Source of the DNA: Clostridium sp. 'deep sea' | GTDB taxonomy: Bacteria > Bacillota > UBA994 > PWPR01 | Length of the DNA: 64,000 nt | Assembly: GCF_014931565.1 (NCBI RefSeq) | Contig: NZ_CP063353.1 | Location: 496,001 to 560,000, forward strand | Direction: 5' to 3' | Part shown: in pieces, positions 1 to 8,651 of the stretch | Position numbering within the stretch: position 1 is the stretch's first letter | How the letters are laid out: each line of letters opens with the position of its first letter | Notes under the pieces: model-generated | The model's database searches: none | What the model saw: only the letters and a program-made list of their open reading frames with translations | Told to the model about the DNA's origin: nothing | Made by a program: the position numbers and the translations under genes

Positions 1-16
1 AGGTGGTTTAAAAATT

Positions 17-1795
17 ATGAGTGTAAGTAAGCTTATGAAAAGAACACATATGTGTGGAAATCTTAATGTCAATAATAGTGGTGAGATTGTAGTTTTAAAT
101 GGCTGGGTTCAAAAAAGAAGAAATTTAGGTGGACTTCTTTTTATAACATTAAGAGATAGAACGGGTATTGTTCAATTAAATGTAGACCCTAACCAATTAA
201 CTGATAAATCCAGTGAAGTAGATAGCATAAGATCTGAGTATGTTATTTCTGTTAAAGGTTTAGTTCAAAAAAGACCAGATGGACAAGTTAATGAACATAT
301 GAAGACTGGTGACATAGAAATTATTGTTAATGATTTGTCAGTACTTAATAATGCTGAAACACCCCCATTTTATATTAAAGATGATGTTAATGCAGAAGAG
401 AGTTTACGTTTAAAATACCGTTATTTGGATTTAAGAAGACCAGAGCTTCAAAAATCTCTCATGATGAGACATAAAATAGCCAAAAGTATTAGAGATTATT
501 TAGATAATAATCAGTTTATGGAGATTGAAACCCCTATTTTAACTAAATCAACACCAGAGGGTGCCAGAGATTATTTAGTACCGAGCAGAGTAAATAAAGG
601 AACATTCTATGCCTTACCCCAGTCACCACAGATATTCAAACAACTATTAATGGTTGGTGGTTATGATAGATATTTTCAAATTGCTCGTTGTTTTAGGGAT
701 GAGGACTTAAGAGCAGATAGACAGCCTGAATTTACTCAAGTTGATATAGAAATGTCTTTTGTAGATGAGCAAGATGTAAGAGCAATGGCAGAAGGAATGG
801 TGAAAAGGGTATTTAAAGATGTGCTAAACATAGACTTGCCAGAGCAATCATTTCCTATAATGAGTTATGAAACTGCTATGAATAAATATGGTAGCGACAA
901 ACCAGATACTCGCTTTGATTTAGAAATAACTGATATTGAATCAGTATTTAACAATAGTGAGTTCAAGGTGTTCTCAACCACTTTGAAAAACGGAGGAGTA
1001 ATTAAGAGCATTACTGTACCTCAAACCAAATTCAGTAGAAAACAATACGATAATTATACAAAATATGTAAAAAAATATGGTGCTATGGGTTTAATTTGGG
1101 TAGCATATAATGAGGATGGCATTAAGTCCTCTATTTCAAAGTTTTTAACAGATACAGAAATAGCAGACTTAGCAAAACAAGCCAATGCTAAAGTTGGAGA
1201 TATAGTATTTATTATTGCTGCAGATTATAATACCGTATCAAAATCATTAGGGGCATTGCGTTTAAAACTAGCTGAAGATTTAGAGCTAATTGATCAAGCA
1301 AAATGGGAGTTTTTGTGGGTAGTTGATTTTCCACTTTTTGAATACGATGACGAGGCTAAGCGTTATGTAGCATCGCATCATCCGTTTACTATGCCTAAAG
1401 ACGAAGATGTAGATTTGTTAGTTTCTTCACCCGGAGAAGCTAGAGCCAAAGCCTACGACATGGTGTTAAATGGTGTTGAAATTGGTGGAGGAAGCATTAG
1501 AATTTTTAATCAAGATGTGCAAAAGAAAATGTTCTCAGCATTAGGTTTTTCTGAGCAAGACGCTGAAGAAAAATTTGGCTTTTTTATTGAGGCTTTAAAA
1601 TATGGCACCCCACCACATGGTGGTATTGCTTTTGGATTAGATAGATTAGTAATGGAAATGTTACATCTTACTAATATTAGAGATGTAATTGCATTCCCAA
1701 AAACAACTAGTGCATCATCGTTAATGTCAGGTGCTCCAGGATTTGTGGATAGTAAACAGTTGGAAGAGCTGTATATAAAAAAATTAGAAAAGTAG
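17..1795 (+). CDS. aspS: Aspartyl-tRNA synthetase
   Basis: Charges tRNA-Asp with aspartate in the cytosol. The 592-residue product has the bacterial AspRS layout: an N-terminal OB-fold anticodon-binding domain (about 1-110, with GWVQKRRNLGGLLF), class II motif 1 near YRYLDLRRPE, motif 2 at FRDEDLRADRQPEF, an inserted GAD domain in the middle, and motif 3 at GGIAFGLDRLVMEM. Full length for the family. AGGTGG at the very start of the window lies 10 nt before the ATG and supports this start over the next in-frame ATG at 35. First gene of a closely packed + strand run; the operon start lies outside the window. Confidence 0.97.
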   Translation: MSVSKLMKRTHMCGNLNVNNSGEIVVLNGWVQKRRNLGGLLFITLRDRTGIVQLNVDPNQLTDKSSEVDSIRSEYVISVKGLVQKRPDGQVNEHMKTGDIEIIVNDLSVLNNAETPPFYIKDDVNAEESLRLKYRYLDLRRPELQKSLMMRHKIAKSIRDYLDNNQFMEIETPILTKSTPEGARDYLVPSRVNKGTFYALPQSPQIFKQLLMVGGYDRYFQIARCFRDEDLRADRQPEFTQVDIEMSFVDEQDVRAMAEGMVKRVFKDVLNIDLPEQSFPIMSYETAMNKYGSDKPDTRFDLEITDIESVFNNSEFKVFSTTLKNGGVIKSITVPQTKFSRKQYDNYTKYVKKYGAMGLIWVAYNEDGIKSSISKFLTDTEIADLAKQANAKVGDIVFIIAADYNTVSKSLGALRLKLAEDLELIDQAKWEFLWVVDFPLFEYDDEAKRYVASHHPFTMPKDEDVDLLVSSPGEARAKAYDMVLNGVEIGGGSIRIFNQDVQKKMFSALGFSEQDAEEKFGFFIEALKYGTPPHGGIAFGLDRLVMEMLHLTNIRDVIAFPKTTSASSLMSGAPGFVDSKQLEELYIKKLEK

Positions 1796-1804
1796 GATAA
1801 AAAA

Positions 1805-2239
1805 ATGCAACGACAAGGTTTAGTTACAGAGGTAAAAAATGATTTAGTTTCTGTACAACTGTTAAGGCATTCTGCTTGTAGTAACTGTGGTGGTTGTGCT
1901 ATAGGTAAAGCAGAGTCAAAAACTCAAATAGTTACTGCGTTAAATAAAGCAAATGCCAAAGAAGGTCAATATGTAGAGTTAGTAATGCCAAAAGGAACAA
2001 TAGCAAATGCTGCTTTAATTGCCTATGGTATACCCTTAGTAGCTTTGTTAACAGGGCTACTAATTGGTAGCGCGTTAGAGCTTACGCAGTTGCAGACCTT
2101 TGGAATAGGACTTATTGGTTTATTGGGAAGCTTTGCCTTTAATAGATTCTTTTTAGAGAGATTTAGAAAGAGCAAAAACAAGTATCAGGTCGTTGCTATT
2201 AGCATTGTAGATAAAGAAAACGTTGAGGGGGTTTTTTAA
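1805..2239 (+). CDS. RseC/MucC-family membrane protein (SoxR-reducing type)
   Basis: Small membrane protein of 144 residues in the RseC/MucC family, members of which are linked to reduction of SoxR-type iron-sulfur regulators and to Rnf complexes. The N-terminal domain carries a CSNCGGC cluster at about residues 25-31 that could bind a metal or FeS centre, and two hydrophobic segments (about 70-90 and 95-115) follow, then a basic tail. It starts 9 nt after aspS and its stop overlaps the next start by one base (TAATG), so translation is probably coupled. No rnf or soxR gene is nearby, so its partner here is unknown. Confidence 0.8.
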   Translation: MQRQGLVTEVKNDLVSVQLLRHSACSNCGGCAIGKAESKTQIVTALNKANAKEGQYVELVMPKGTIANAALIAYGIPLVALLTGLLIGSALELTQLQTFGIGLIGLLGSFAFNRFFLERFRKSKNKYQVVAISIVDKENVEGVF

Positions 2240-3279
2240 TGAGGAACTTTATTGATTTAAGAAGTGATACAGTAACAAAACCTACTGAAGAAATGCGATT
2301 GGCTATGTATAGAGCAGAGGTAGGTGATGATGTTTACCGTGATGACCCTACTGTAAACAGGCTGGAGGCTCTGGGAGCAGAGATGTTGAAAAAAGAAGCA
2401 GCATTATTTGTAACTAGTGGAACTCAAGGTAACTTGTTGGCGCTTTTAAGCCATTGCAATCGTAGTAATGAGGTTATTTTAGAAGCAAACTCTCATATTT
2501 ACTTGTTTGAGGTTGGTGGAATTGCTGGCTTAGCAGGACTTAATCCACGTTGTATTGAAGGTGTTAAGGGTTTTATTGACCCTCAAAAAATTGAAAAAAA
2601 TATAAGAACAGAGAATGTTCATTTTCCAGAGACAAAATTAATTTGTATTGAAAATACCCATAACCTAGCCGGTGGAACAGTAATAAGTTTAGAGCAACAG
2701 CTACAAGTAAAAAAAATAGCTGACAAACACAACTTAAAATTACACCTAGACGGTGCAAGAGCCTTTAATGGTGCAACATCTTTAAACTGTGATATAAGTG
2801 AGTTTGTAAAGCCATACGATAGTGTACAGCTTTGTTTATCTAAGGGTTTAGGAGCACCTATAGGCGGATTACTGCTTGGTTCAAAAGAGTTTATTGCTAA
2901 GGCTCGTCGTTATCGTAAAATGGTGGGTGGCGGTATGCGACAAGCGGGCATTGTAGCCGCAGCAGGCATATATGCCTTAGAGAATAATATAAACAGGCTT
3001 AAGCAAGACCATGATAATGCTTTATTACTCGCTAAAGAAGTGAGCGAAATAAAAGGATTAAATGTAAACTTATCTGATGTTCACTCAAATATAGTCTTTT
3101 GTGATGTTGATAAAAAACTAATTTTGGCGGCAACATTATGTCAAAAATTAAAAGACAAAGGTGTCTTGTTTAACGACATGGGCAATAACAAAATAAGATT
3201 AGTTACTCATTTAGATGTAACTGAACAAGACTGTGTAAAAGCAGCACACTTAATTAAACAGGTCATGAATGAGTTATAA
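2239..3279 (+). CDS. ltaE: Low-specificity L-threonine aldolase
   Basis: PLP enzyme that cleaves threonine or allo-threonine to glycine and acetaldehyde. The 346 residues show the beta-eliminating lyase fold: the N-terminal DLRSDTVTKPT, the VTSGTQGNLLAL region, HLDGARAFN (aspartate that contacts PLP) and the Schiff-base lysine in LCLSKGLGAPIGG near residue 200. Length is normal for the family. One-base TAATG overlaps on both sides couple it to the RseC-like gene and to rarA. Confidence 0.93.
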   Translation: MRNFIDLRSDTVTKPTEEMRLAMYRAEVGDDVYRDDPTVNRLEALGAEMLKKEAALFVTSGTQGNLLALLSHCNRSNEVILEANSHIYLFEVGGIAGLAGLNPRCIEGVKGFIDPQKIEKNIRTENVHFPETKLICIENTHNLAGGTVISLEQQLQVKKIADKHNLKLHLDGARAFNGATSLNCDISEFVKPYDSVQLCLSKGLGAPIGGLLLGSKEFIAKARRYRKMVGGGMRQAGIVAAAGIYALENNINRLKQDHDNALLLAKEVSEIKGLNVNLSDVHSNIVFCDVDKKLILAATLCQKLKDKGVLFNDMGNNKIRLVTHLDVTEQDCVKAAHLIKQVMNEL

Positions 3280-4619
3280 TGAATATATTTGATAGAAATA
3301 TAATTGAACAGTTAAAATCTAATGCACCTCTTGCCTCCAGAATGCGTCCTAAGTCTCTTAACGAGTTTGTAGGGCAGAATCATATAATTGGAGAAGGGTG
3401 TTTGCTTAATAGAGCCATTAAAGCAGATAGATTAACGTCCATGATATTTTATGGGCCACCTGGTACAGGTAAAACTACCTTAGCAAGAATTATTGCTAAC
3501 ACTACAGAGCGTAATTTTGAGCAGATTAATGCTGTTATGGATGGCGTTAAAGATATAAGAAGAATTATAGCTAATGCAAAAGAGCTTTTAGCTTTGTCTG
3601 CTAGAAGAACTATTTTATTTATAGATGAAATTCATCGCTTTAATAGATCCCAGCAGGATGCCTTATTACCTAGTGTTGAAAAGGGTATAATAACCCTAAT
3701 AGGTGCAACAACTGAGAACCCCTTTTTTGAGGTTAATGCCCCGCTATTATCTAGATCACGTATATTTAAATTAGAGACTCTATCAAATGAAGCTATATCT
3801 CAAATAATAACCAATGCTTTAACCGACAAAATTAATGGCTTAGGTAATTTAAAAATAAAAATTACTGAAGAGGCTTTTAATCATATTATTAGGGTTTGTA
3901 ATGGTGATGCTAGAACTGCCTTAAATGCAGTAGAATTAGCAGTATTAACAACACAAGAAGATGAACAAGGAGTTATAAACATCACTCTTGACATTGCTGT
4001 TGAATCTATTCAACAAAAAGCAATATATTATGATAAAAATCATGATGCCCACTATGATACAGTTTCTGCATTTATTAAATCTATGAGGGGTAGTGATCCT
4101 GATGCTGCCCTGTATTACTTAGCTCGCATGATAGAAGCTGGAGAAGACATTAGGTTTATAGCACGTAGAATAATAATTTGTGCTTCAGAGGATGTTGGCA
4201 ATGCCGACCCTATGGCATTAATAATAGCTAATAATGCTGCTCAAGCGTGCAATTTTGTTGGATTTCCAGAGGGTAGAATAATACTAGCTCAAGCTGTTAG
4301 TTATATTGCTTGTGCTCCAAAAAGCAACAGTAGTTACAAGGCCATAAAAGATGCCCAACAAGCTGTACGAGAAAAAGAGTTTAGTGGTATACCAAATAGT
4401 TTAAAGGATGCTAGCTATAAAAGTGCTGCCAAACTCGGTCATGGAAAGGGTTATATTTACCCTCATAACTATAAAGATAATTTTGTAGTTCAACAGTATT
4501 TACCTGACAGTGTTAAGAATGATAGATACTATTACCCAAGTTCAAATGGGCACGAAAGGAAAATGCTTGAGAGATTAATAAAGTTATGGACTCGTACTAA
4601 TCAGGGGGAGCAAAAATGA
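3279..4619 (+). CDS. rarA: Replication-associated recombination protein A (RarA/MgsA), AAA+ ATPase
   Basis: AAA+ ATPase of the clamp-loader clade that acts at stalled replication forks. The 446 residues start with the family signature PLASRMRPKSLNEFVGQ, then Walker A GPPGTGKTT (about residues 59-67), Walker B ILFIDEIHR (about 112-120), sensor 1 ATTENPFFEV and the C-terminal tetramerisation region (SMRGSDPDAALYYLARM, HGKGYIYPH). Full length. The last bases overlap the next gene as ATGA. Confidence 0.95.
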   Translation: MNIFDRNIIEQLKSNAPLASRMRPKSLNEFVGQNHIIGEGCLLNRAIKADRLTSMIFYGPPGTGKTTLARIIANTTERNFEQINAVMDGVKDIRRIIANAKELLALSARRTILFIDEIHRFNRSQQDALLPSVEKGIITLIGATTENPFFEVNAPLLSRSRIFKLETLSNEAISQIITNALTDKINGLGNLKIKITEEAFNHIIRVCNGDARTALNAVELAVLTTQEDEQGVINITLDIAVESIQQKAIYYDKNHDAHYDTVSAFIKSMRGSDPDAALYYLARMIEAGEDIRFIARRIIICASEDVGNADPMALIIANNAAQACNFVGFPEGRIILAQAVSYIACAPKSNSSYKAIKDAQQAVREKEFSGIPNSLKDASYKSAAKLGHGKGYIYPHNYKDNFVVQQYLPDSVKNDRYYYPSSNGHERKMLERLIKLWTRTNQGEQK

Positions 4620-5251
4620 TAAATACGTTTAAAACAATTAAAACTGAAGTCCACTTTAAAAATAAAGTGGGCTTATGCCGTTTTTATGGCAGTGCTTCAC
4701 CAGCAACAACGGTTGAAGAAGCAAACAAGTTTATTCAAAAAATAAGAGATTTATATCCCGATGCAACGCATCATGTTTGGGCTTATAAAATTGGAATTAA
4801 TGAAAATACTATACTTAGGTATAGTGATGATGGCGAACCTGCTAATTCATCTGGTCCCCCTGTATCTAAAGCAATCGAGGGTAATGATTTAACTAATATA
4901 GCTGTTGTTATTACTCGCTATTATGGTGGTGTTAATCAAGGAGTTGGTGGTTTAATACGAGCCTATGGAAGAACGGCTTCTAAAACTATTTCTGAAACAA
5001 AGATTATTGAAAATGAAGCTTTTCAAATAGTGGAGGTTAAGCCAGTAGAGTATAATCAGTTGGGTGATGTAATTCATCATGTTGAAAAATTAAAAGGCTC
5101 TATTAAAAATATTGTTTATGATGCCAATGTAAAAATTATAGCATTGTTAAAGCCCCAAGATATTGACAAGTTTAAAACGTTAATAAGAGACTTAACTAGA
5201 GGTGTAGCAGAAATTAGTTTAGGAGAATTTGTATGGCAAGAGATAAAATAG
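4616..5251 (+). CDS. YigZ/IMPACT-family protein (UPF0029)
   Basis: Conserved 211-residue cytosolic protein of the YigZ/YvyE family, related to eukaryotic IMPACT; biochemical role not settled. The signature block is clear: FYGSASPATTVEEA, HHVWAYKIG, YSDDGEPANSSGPPVSKAI and ITRYYGGVNQGVGGLIRAYG, followed by a C-terminal ferredoxin-like DUF1949-type domain. It overlaps rarA by 4 nt and mnmA by 19 nt, so the three are almost certainly one transcript. Confidence 0.9.
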   Translation: MINTFKTIKTEVHFKNKVGLCRFYGSASPATTVEEANKFIQKIRDLYPDATHHVWAYKIGINENTILRYSDDGEPANSSGPPVSKAIEGNDLTNIAVVITRYYGGVNQGVGGLIRAYGRTASKTISETKIIENEAFQIVEVKPVEYNQLGDVIHHVEKLKGSIKNIVYDANVKIIALLKPQDIDKFKTLIRDLTRGVAEISLGEFVWQEIK

Positions 5252-6285
5252 CTGTTGCAATGAGTGGTGGAGTAGATAGCTCAGTAGTAGCATATATGCT
5301 AAAAGAACAAGGTTATGATATTTGTGGAATAACAATGGTGATATCTAACTCTGCCAATAGTGAAAAAGAAAAAAAGACAGTAAAAGATGCCAAACTTGTG
5401 GCTAATTTTTTAGGCATAGAACACCATGTAATTAACTTACGCAAAGAATTTTATGAAACAGTTATTAAACAATTTTTAACTGAATACGAAAACGGAAGAA
5501 CACCTAATCCATGTGTAACCTGCAATAAATATATTAAATTTGGTGCTTTGTTAAATCATGCTAAAGTGTTAGGCTACAATAAAATAGCAACAGGACATTA
5601 TGTAATACAAAAATATAATAATGAAAGCAAACAACATGAAGTATATAGAGCAGATGATGAAAGTAAAGACCAAACTTATATGATGTATAACTTAAATCAG
5701 CAGATTTTACAGCACACCATGTTTCCTTTAGGGGATTATTCTAAAACTAAAGTAAGAGAACTGGCTTTTAACTGGAACTTACCAATTGCCAGTAAAGGTG
5801 AAAGTCAAGAAATATGTTTTATAGATGATAACGATTACAAAAAATACTGGCAAGAAAATACTAATAAAACAGGCATTGCTGGTGATTTATTAGATACAAA
5901 GGGTAACAAAATTGGTAGACATAATGGTATTCAAAATTATACTATAGGTCAACGCAAAGGTTTAGGAGTAGCATTAGGGCATCCTGCCTATGTAACGAAA
6001 ATTAACTCAAAAAACCATTCAGTTACCATTGGTAAAAATGAAAATTTATTTAAAACTAAGCTCTCTGTAAATAATGTTAACTGGTTAGCTGGTGAACACC
6101 CATTAAATAATGAAATTCTAGTAAAAATTCGCTACCGAAGTAAGCCAGAACCAGCTAAAATTATTAAATTTATTGCAAAAAAAGTAGTAATAGAATTTAA
6201 TGAACCCCAAAGAGCTATTACCCCTGGTCAGTCTGCCGTTTTTTATAGTGGTAAAAGATTAATAGGTGGCGGAGTGATTGAGTAA
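5233..6285 (+). CDS. mnmA: tRNA-specific 2-thiouridylase MnmA
   Basis: Installs the 2-thio group on U34 of tRNA-Lys, Glu and Gln. The 350 residues contain the PP-loop AMSGGVDSS (about 8-16), the catalytic Cys in NPCVTCN (about 95-101), the partner Cys in GESQEICFI (about 190-198), TIGQRKGLGVALG and a C-terminal beta-barrel. The two cysteines needed for persulfide chemistry are both present. No cysteine desulfurase is adjacent, so sulfur must come from elsewhere. The start lies inside the end of the YigZ-family gene (19 nt overlap); GGAGAATTTGT before the ATG supplies the ribosome binding site. Confidence 0.96.
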   Translation: MARDKIAVAMSGGVDSSVVAYMLKEQGYDICGITMVISNSANSEKEKKTVKDAKLVANFLGIEHHVINLRKEFYETVIKQFLTEYENGRTPNPCVTCNKYIKFGALLNHAKVLGYNKIATGHYVIQKYNNESKQHEVYRADDESKDQTYMMYNLNQQILQHTMFPLGDYSKTKVRELAFNWNLPIASKGESQEICFIDDNDYKKYWQENTNKTGIAGDLLDTKGNKIGRHNGIQNYTIGQRKGLGVALGHPAYVTKINSKNHSVTIGKNENLFKTKLSVNNVNWLAGEHPLNNEILVKIRYRSKPEPAKIIKFIAKKVVIEFNEPQRAITPGQSAVFYSGKRLIGGGVIE

Positions 6286-6380
6286 GGGTTGGGCTTGCCT
6301 ATGGCTTCGCGGGGTGGATATTTCACCTTGTGAAATATGGTGTGGGTAACCCTCTAGGGTTACGGTTTGGGCTAGCGCGG
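6286..6380. repeat. Array of variable short palindromes with GGTGTGG-type linkers (array 1)
   Basis: GC-richer than its surroundings. Perfect hairpins such as ATATTTCAC-ctt-GTGAAATAT (6318-6338) and GTAACCCT-ct-AGGGTTAC (6346-6363) are separated by near-identical 7-mers (GGTGTGG at 6339, GGTTTGG at 6364, and GGGTGG just before the first). The palindrome sequence varies while the linker is kept. The array follows mnmA directly and may end its transcript. Array 2 at 7351 uses the same linker. Confidence 0.65.
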
Positions 6381-6657
6381 AAGTAAATGACAATAGATTA
6401 TTGAGTAACCATAGGGATATAACATTATTTTATTAATGATATATTCCTTTTTATTTTATATAAAAATTGCATTTAATAAACTATAAAAATAGTAAAGCTG
6501 GTCATAACGAAATTGATTAAAATAAATAGTGAAGAATAAACATTCAATTATAAAATTGAAATTTAGCTGATTTTTACAAGTGTTACTAAAATATTATTAT
6601 TCTGAGTATTAAAGCAAAGGGGCACGGTTATACTATTCAAAAACGGAATGAAACAAA
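6381..6657. other. AT-rich intergenic stretch upstream of the PRC-barrel gene
   Basis: Remainder of a 372-base gap between mnmA and the PRC-barrel gene. It is AT-rich with no open frame of note and no RNA structure I recognise. It presumably holds the promoter of the next gene, but I cannot place it with confidence. Confidence 0.4.
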
Positions 6658-7176
6658 ATGAAGAGAATTAAAGATATTCTTAATTTGCCAGTTATTGCAT
6701 TAGATACTGGTCAAAAAATTGGTAGTGTTATAGATGTTATATATAGTGTGTCTCAGCGTAGATTAATAGGTTTGTTAATAGAAAAAGTTGCTTTAATAAA
6801 CTCCAAACTGGTTATTACGCCTGAAAACATTATTAATATTGGTAACGATACTGTAACTATTACCTCAAATAATGCCTTATATAAACCTAGCTCGATTCCT
6901 GATGTTTATCAAGCAATGGCAGAACAGGGATTTAATAATCAAAGATTAATCAGTAGGGCTGGTGATGAATTAGGTATAATAGATGATTTAGTTATTGATG
7001 AAAATAGTGGGATATTAGTAGCGTTAGATATTAGTGGTGGTATTATTTCTGATTTAATTTATGGTAGAAAACGAATAGAACTCCCAAACAGCTTCTCTCT
7101 AAGTAAATCTAATTGTATTTTACAAAAGGGAGTAAAAGATGAAAGCTTGCTTAACGACTTGTCCGATATGTGGTAG
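6658..7176 (+). CDS. PRC-barrel domain protein
   Basis: 172 residues with two PRC-barrel repeats: one beginning MKRIKDILNLPVIALDTGQKIGSVIDV and a second near LISRAGDELGIIDDLVIDENSGILVALDIS. PRC barrels occur in RimM, reaction-centre H subunits and YlmC/YmxH-type sporulation-associated proteins; the exact role here is unknown. The ribosome binding site is weak (GGAATG, 10 nt before the ATG). Its last 38 bases overlap the next small gene in another frame. Confidence 0.75.
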   Translation: MKRIKDILNLPVIALDTGQKIGSVIDVIYSVSQRRLIGLLIEKVALINSKLVITPENIINIGNDTVTITSNNALYKPSSIPDVYQAMAEQGFNNQRLISRAGDELGIIDDLVIDENSGILVALDISGGIISDLIYGRKRIELPNSFSLSKSNCILQKGVKDESLLNDLSDMW

Positions 7177-7351
7177 TAAAGCAGTTGGTAGAGTTGCCAA
7201 TAAACAGTTTTACTGTTCGGATTGTTTTAATGAAATTAATGTATCCAAAGAAGACTATCATGTATATGCAGTACTTGAAGATGGTACCTTAGAATTAAGA
7301 ACATTATCTGAGGCAAAGTATTTATTCCAAGTAGCAGTAACCAACTCATAG
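7139..7351 (+). CDS. Small zinc-ribbon protein, function unknown
   Basis: 70-residue product with two Cys pairs, CPICG near the N-terminus and YCSDCF about 18 residues later, a typical zinc-ribbon spacing, followed by an acidic tail. I do not recognise the family. It overlaps the end of the PRC-barrel gene by 38 nt, but AAAGGGAG sits at proper spacing before its ATG, which argues that it is real and translationally coupled. It could act in nucleic-acid or protein binding. Confidence 0.6.
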   Translation: MKACLTTCPICGSKAVGRVANKQFYCSDCFNEINVSKEDYHVYAVLEDGTLELRTLSEAKYLFQVAVTNS

Positions 7352-7487
7352 AAGGGGTCGCTAAGCGACCCCTTCGGTGTGGATTCGTGCAAAGGTATCT
7401 TATTATTACTTAAAATGTATTTGCACTCATGGTTTGGATGCTACACGTTGTGTAGCACGGTGTGGGTTCGCTTTGCTCACGGTGTGG
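7351..7487. repeat. Array of variable short palindromes with GGTGTGG-type linkers (array 2)
   Basis: Starts with an 11-bp perfect hairpin, GAAGGGGTCGC-taa-GCGACCCCTTC (7351-7375), then GGTGTGG (7376), a wider inverted repeat built on GTGCAAA/TTTGCAC, GGTTTGG (7431), ATGCTACAC-gtt-GTGTAGCAC (7438-7458), GGTGTGG (7459), a short GTTCGCTTTGCTCAC element and GGTGTGG (7481). The first hairpin lies at the stop codon of the zinc-ribbon gene and may act as a terminator. Same linker as array 1 at 6286, different palindromes. Confidence 0.7.
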
Positions 7488-7574
7488 ACTGTGTGGAATT
7501 TAAGTATGATTAAACTATTAACTTAGTTAAAACTGTTCCAGTAAAACTTGATAAAAATAGAATTGAGTAAAAAG

Positions 7575-8651
7575 ATGATTAAAATTTCTAGTCAAAAGTG
7601 GATATTAGCTATTCTTAGTTTTATTTTAGGGGTAGTGACTTTATTATGGTGGCATTATAATTCTCAAACGATAAATGGAGTTTTATATCCTTTATTGTTT
7701 AGTTTTATATGTGCTTATTTGCTGAACCAACCGGTAAAAAGACTTGAGCACAGAGTGGGTAATAGAAATAATGCTGTTATTATTGTTTTTTCTTTAACAA
7801 TTGTAACAATATTATTAGTATTATTTATTACTTTGCCTGTTCTAATTAATGACTTAACACGTATGGTTACCGGTTTGCCTCATCAAATGCAAGAATTTCA
7901 AGTTGCTATAGATAAAATAAATCAATTAGCATCGAAAATATCACCAGAGTACAGTAATTTATCGCATACAATTTTACAAAAGGCTACCGAATACTGGCAA
8001 ACACTAGTATGGGATATTTTTATTAAGCTTACTTCGGATTTTGAAAATCTTTTAAAAAAACTAACTATAATCATATATGTACCTATCCTTATCTTCTTTA
8101 TTTTAAAGGATTTTGAGAAACTCAAAAAAGCTATAAAAATAAATTTACCAAGAAGCAAAACAGCTAAAATTAGCTACTTAAAACGAAGACTCAACACTAT
8201 TTTTTTTGGTTGGATTAAAGGTCAAATAATAATATGTTCTATTATTGTAGTGTTAATTTATCTAGGACTGATATTTATTGGTTTAGAGCAAAAATTATTT
8301 TTAGCCTTATTTAGTGGTTTTACGAATTTAATACCTTACTTTGGTCCTATAATAGGACTACTACCAGCTGTAGCTACAGCATTTTCACAAGATTCAAGCA
8401 TGGTATTTAAAGTTATTTTATTGTATACTTTAACTCAGCAGATAGAGAGTAATATTATTTCTCCAAAAATATTTGGTGACCGAGTGGGTTTATCACCCGC
8501 TTGGATATTGATAGCGTTGATAGTTGGTGGCAAAGTAGGGGGTATTTTGGGCTTAATTTTAGCTGTGCCTTTAGCTGGAATCATTAAAGCAGTACTTGAA
8601 TATTTTGGGGGGAGAAAAATTAGATACATATCAGAGGAGGAATTACTATGA
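7575..8651 (+). CDS. AI-2E family transporter (PerM/YtvI-like)
   Basis: Multi-pass inner-membrane protein of the AI-2 exporter superfamily; members include autoinducer-2 exporters and Na+/H+ antiporters, so the substrate is open. About 358 residues with hydrophobic segments near the N-terminus, a long soluble helical loop (about residues 95-190) and the conserved late block FSGFTNLIPYFGPIIGLLPA followed by the final hydrophobic segments. The frame also opens at TTG 7548 and TTG 7563; none has a strong ribosome binding site, so I chose the ATG. Its stop overlaps the alaS start (ATGA). Confidence 0.85.
   Translation: MIKISSQKWILAILSFILGVVTLLWWHYNSQTINGVLYPLLFSFICAYLLNQPVKRLEHRVGNRNNAVIIVFSLTIVTILLVLFITLPVLINDLTRMVTGLPHQMQEFQVAIDKINQLASKISPEYSNLSHTILQKATEYWQTLVWDIFIKLTSDFENLLKKLTIIIYVPILIFFILKDFEKLKKAIKINLPRSKTAKISYLKRRLNTIFFGWIKGQIIICSIIVVLIYLGLIFIGLEQKLFLALFSGFTNLIPYFGPIIGLLPAVATAFSQDSSMVFKVILLYTLTQQIESNIISPKIFGDRVGLSPAWILIALIVGGKVGGILGLILAVPLAGIIKAVLEYFGGRKIRYISEEELL

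Noticed and set aside
8600-8647. T-box leader for alaS
   Set aside because: The upstream gene overlaps alaS by 4 nt, leaving no leader.
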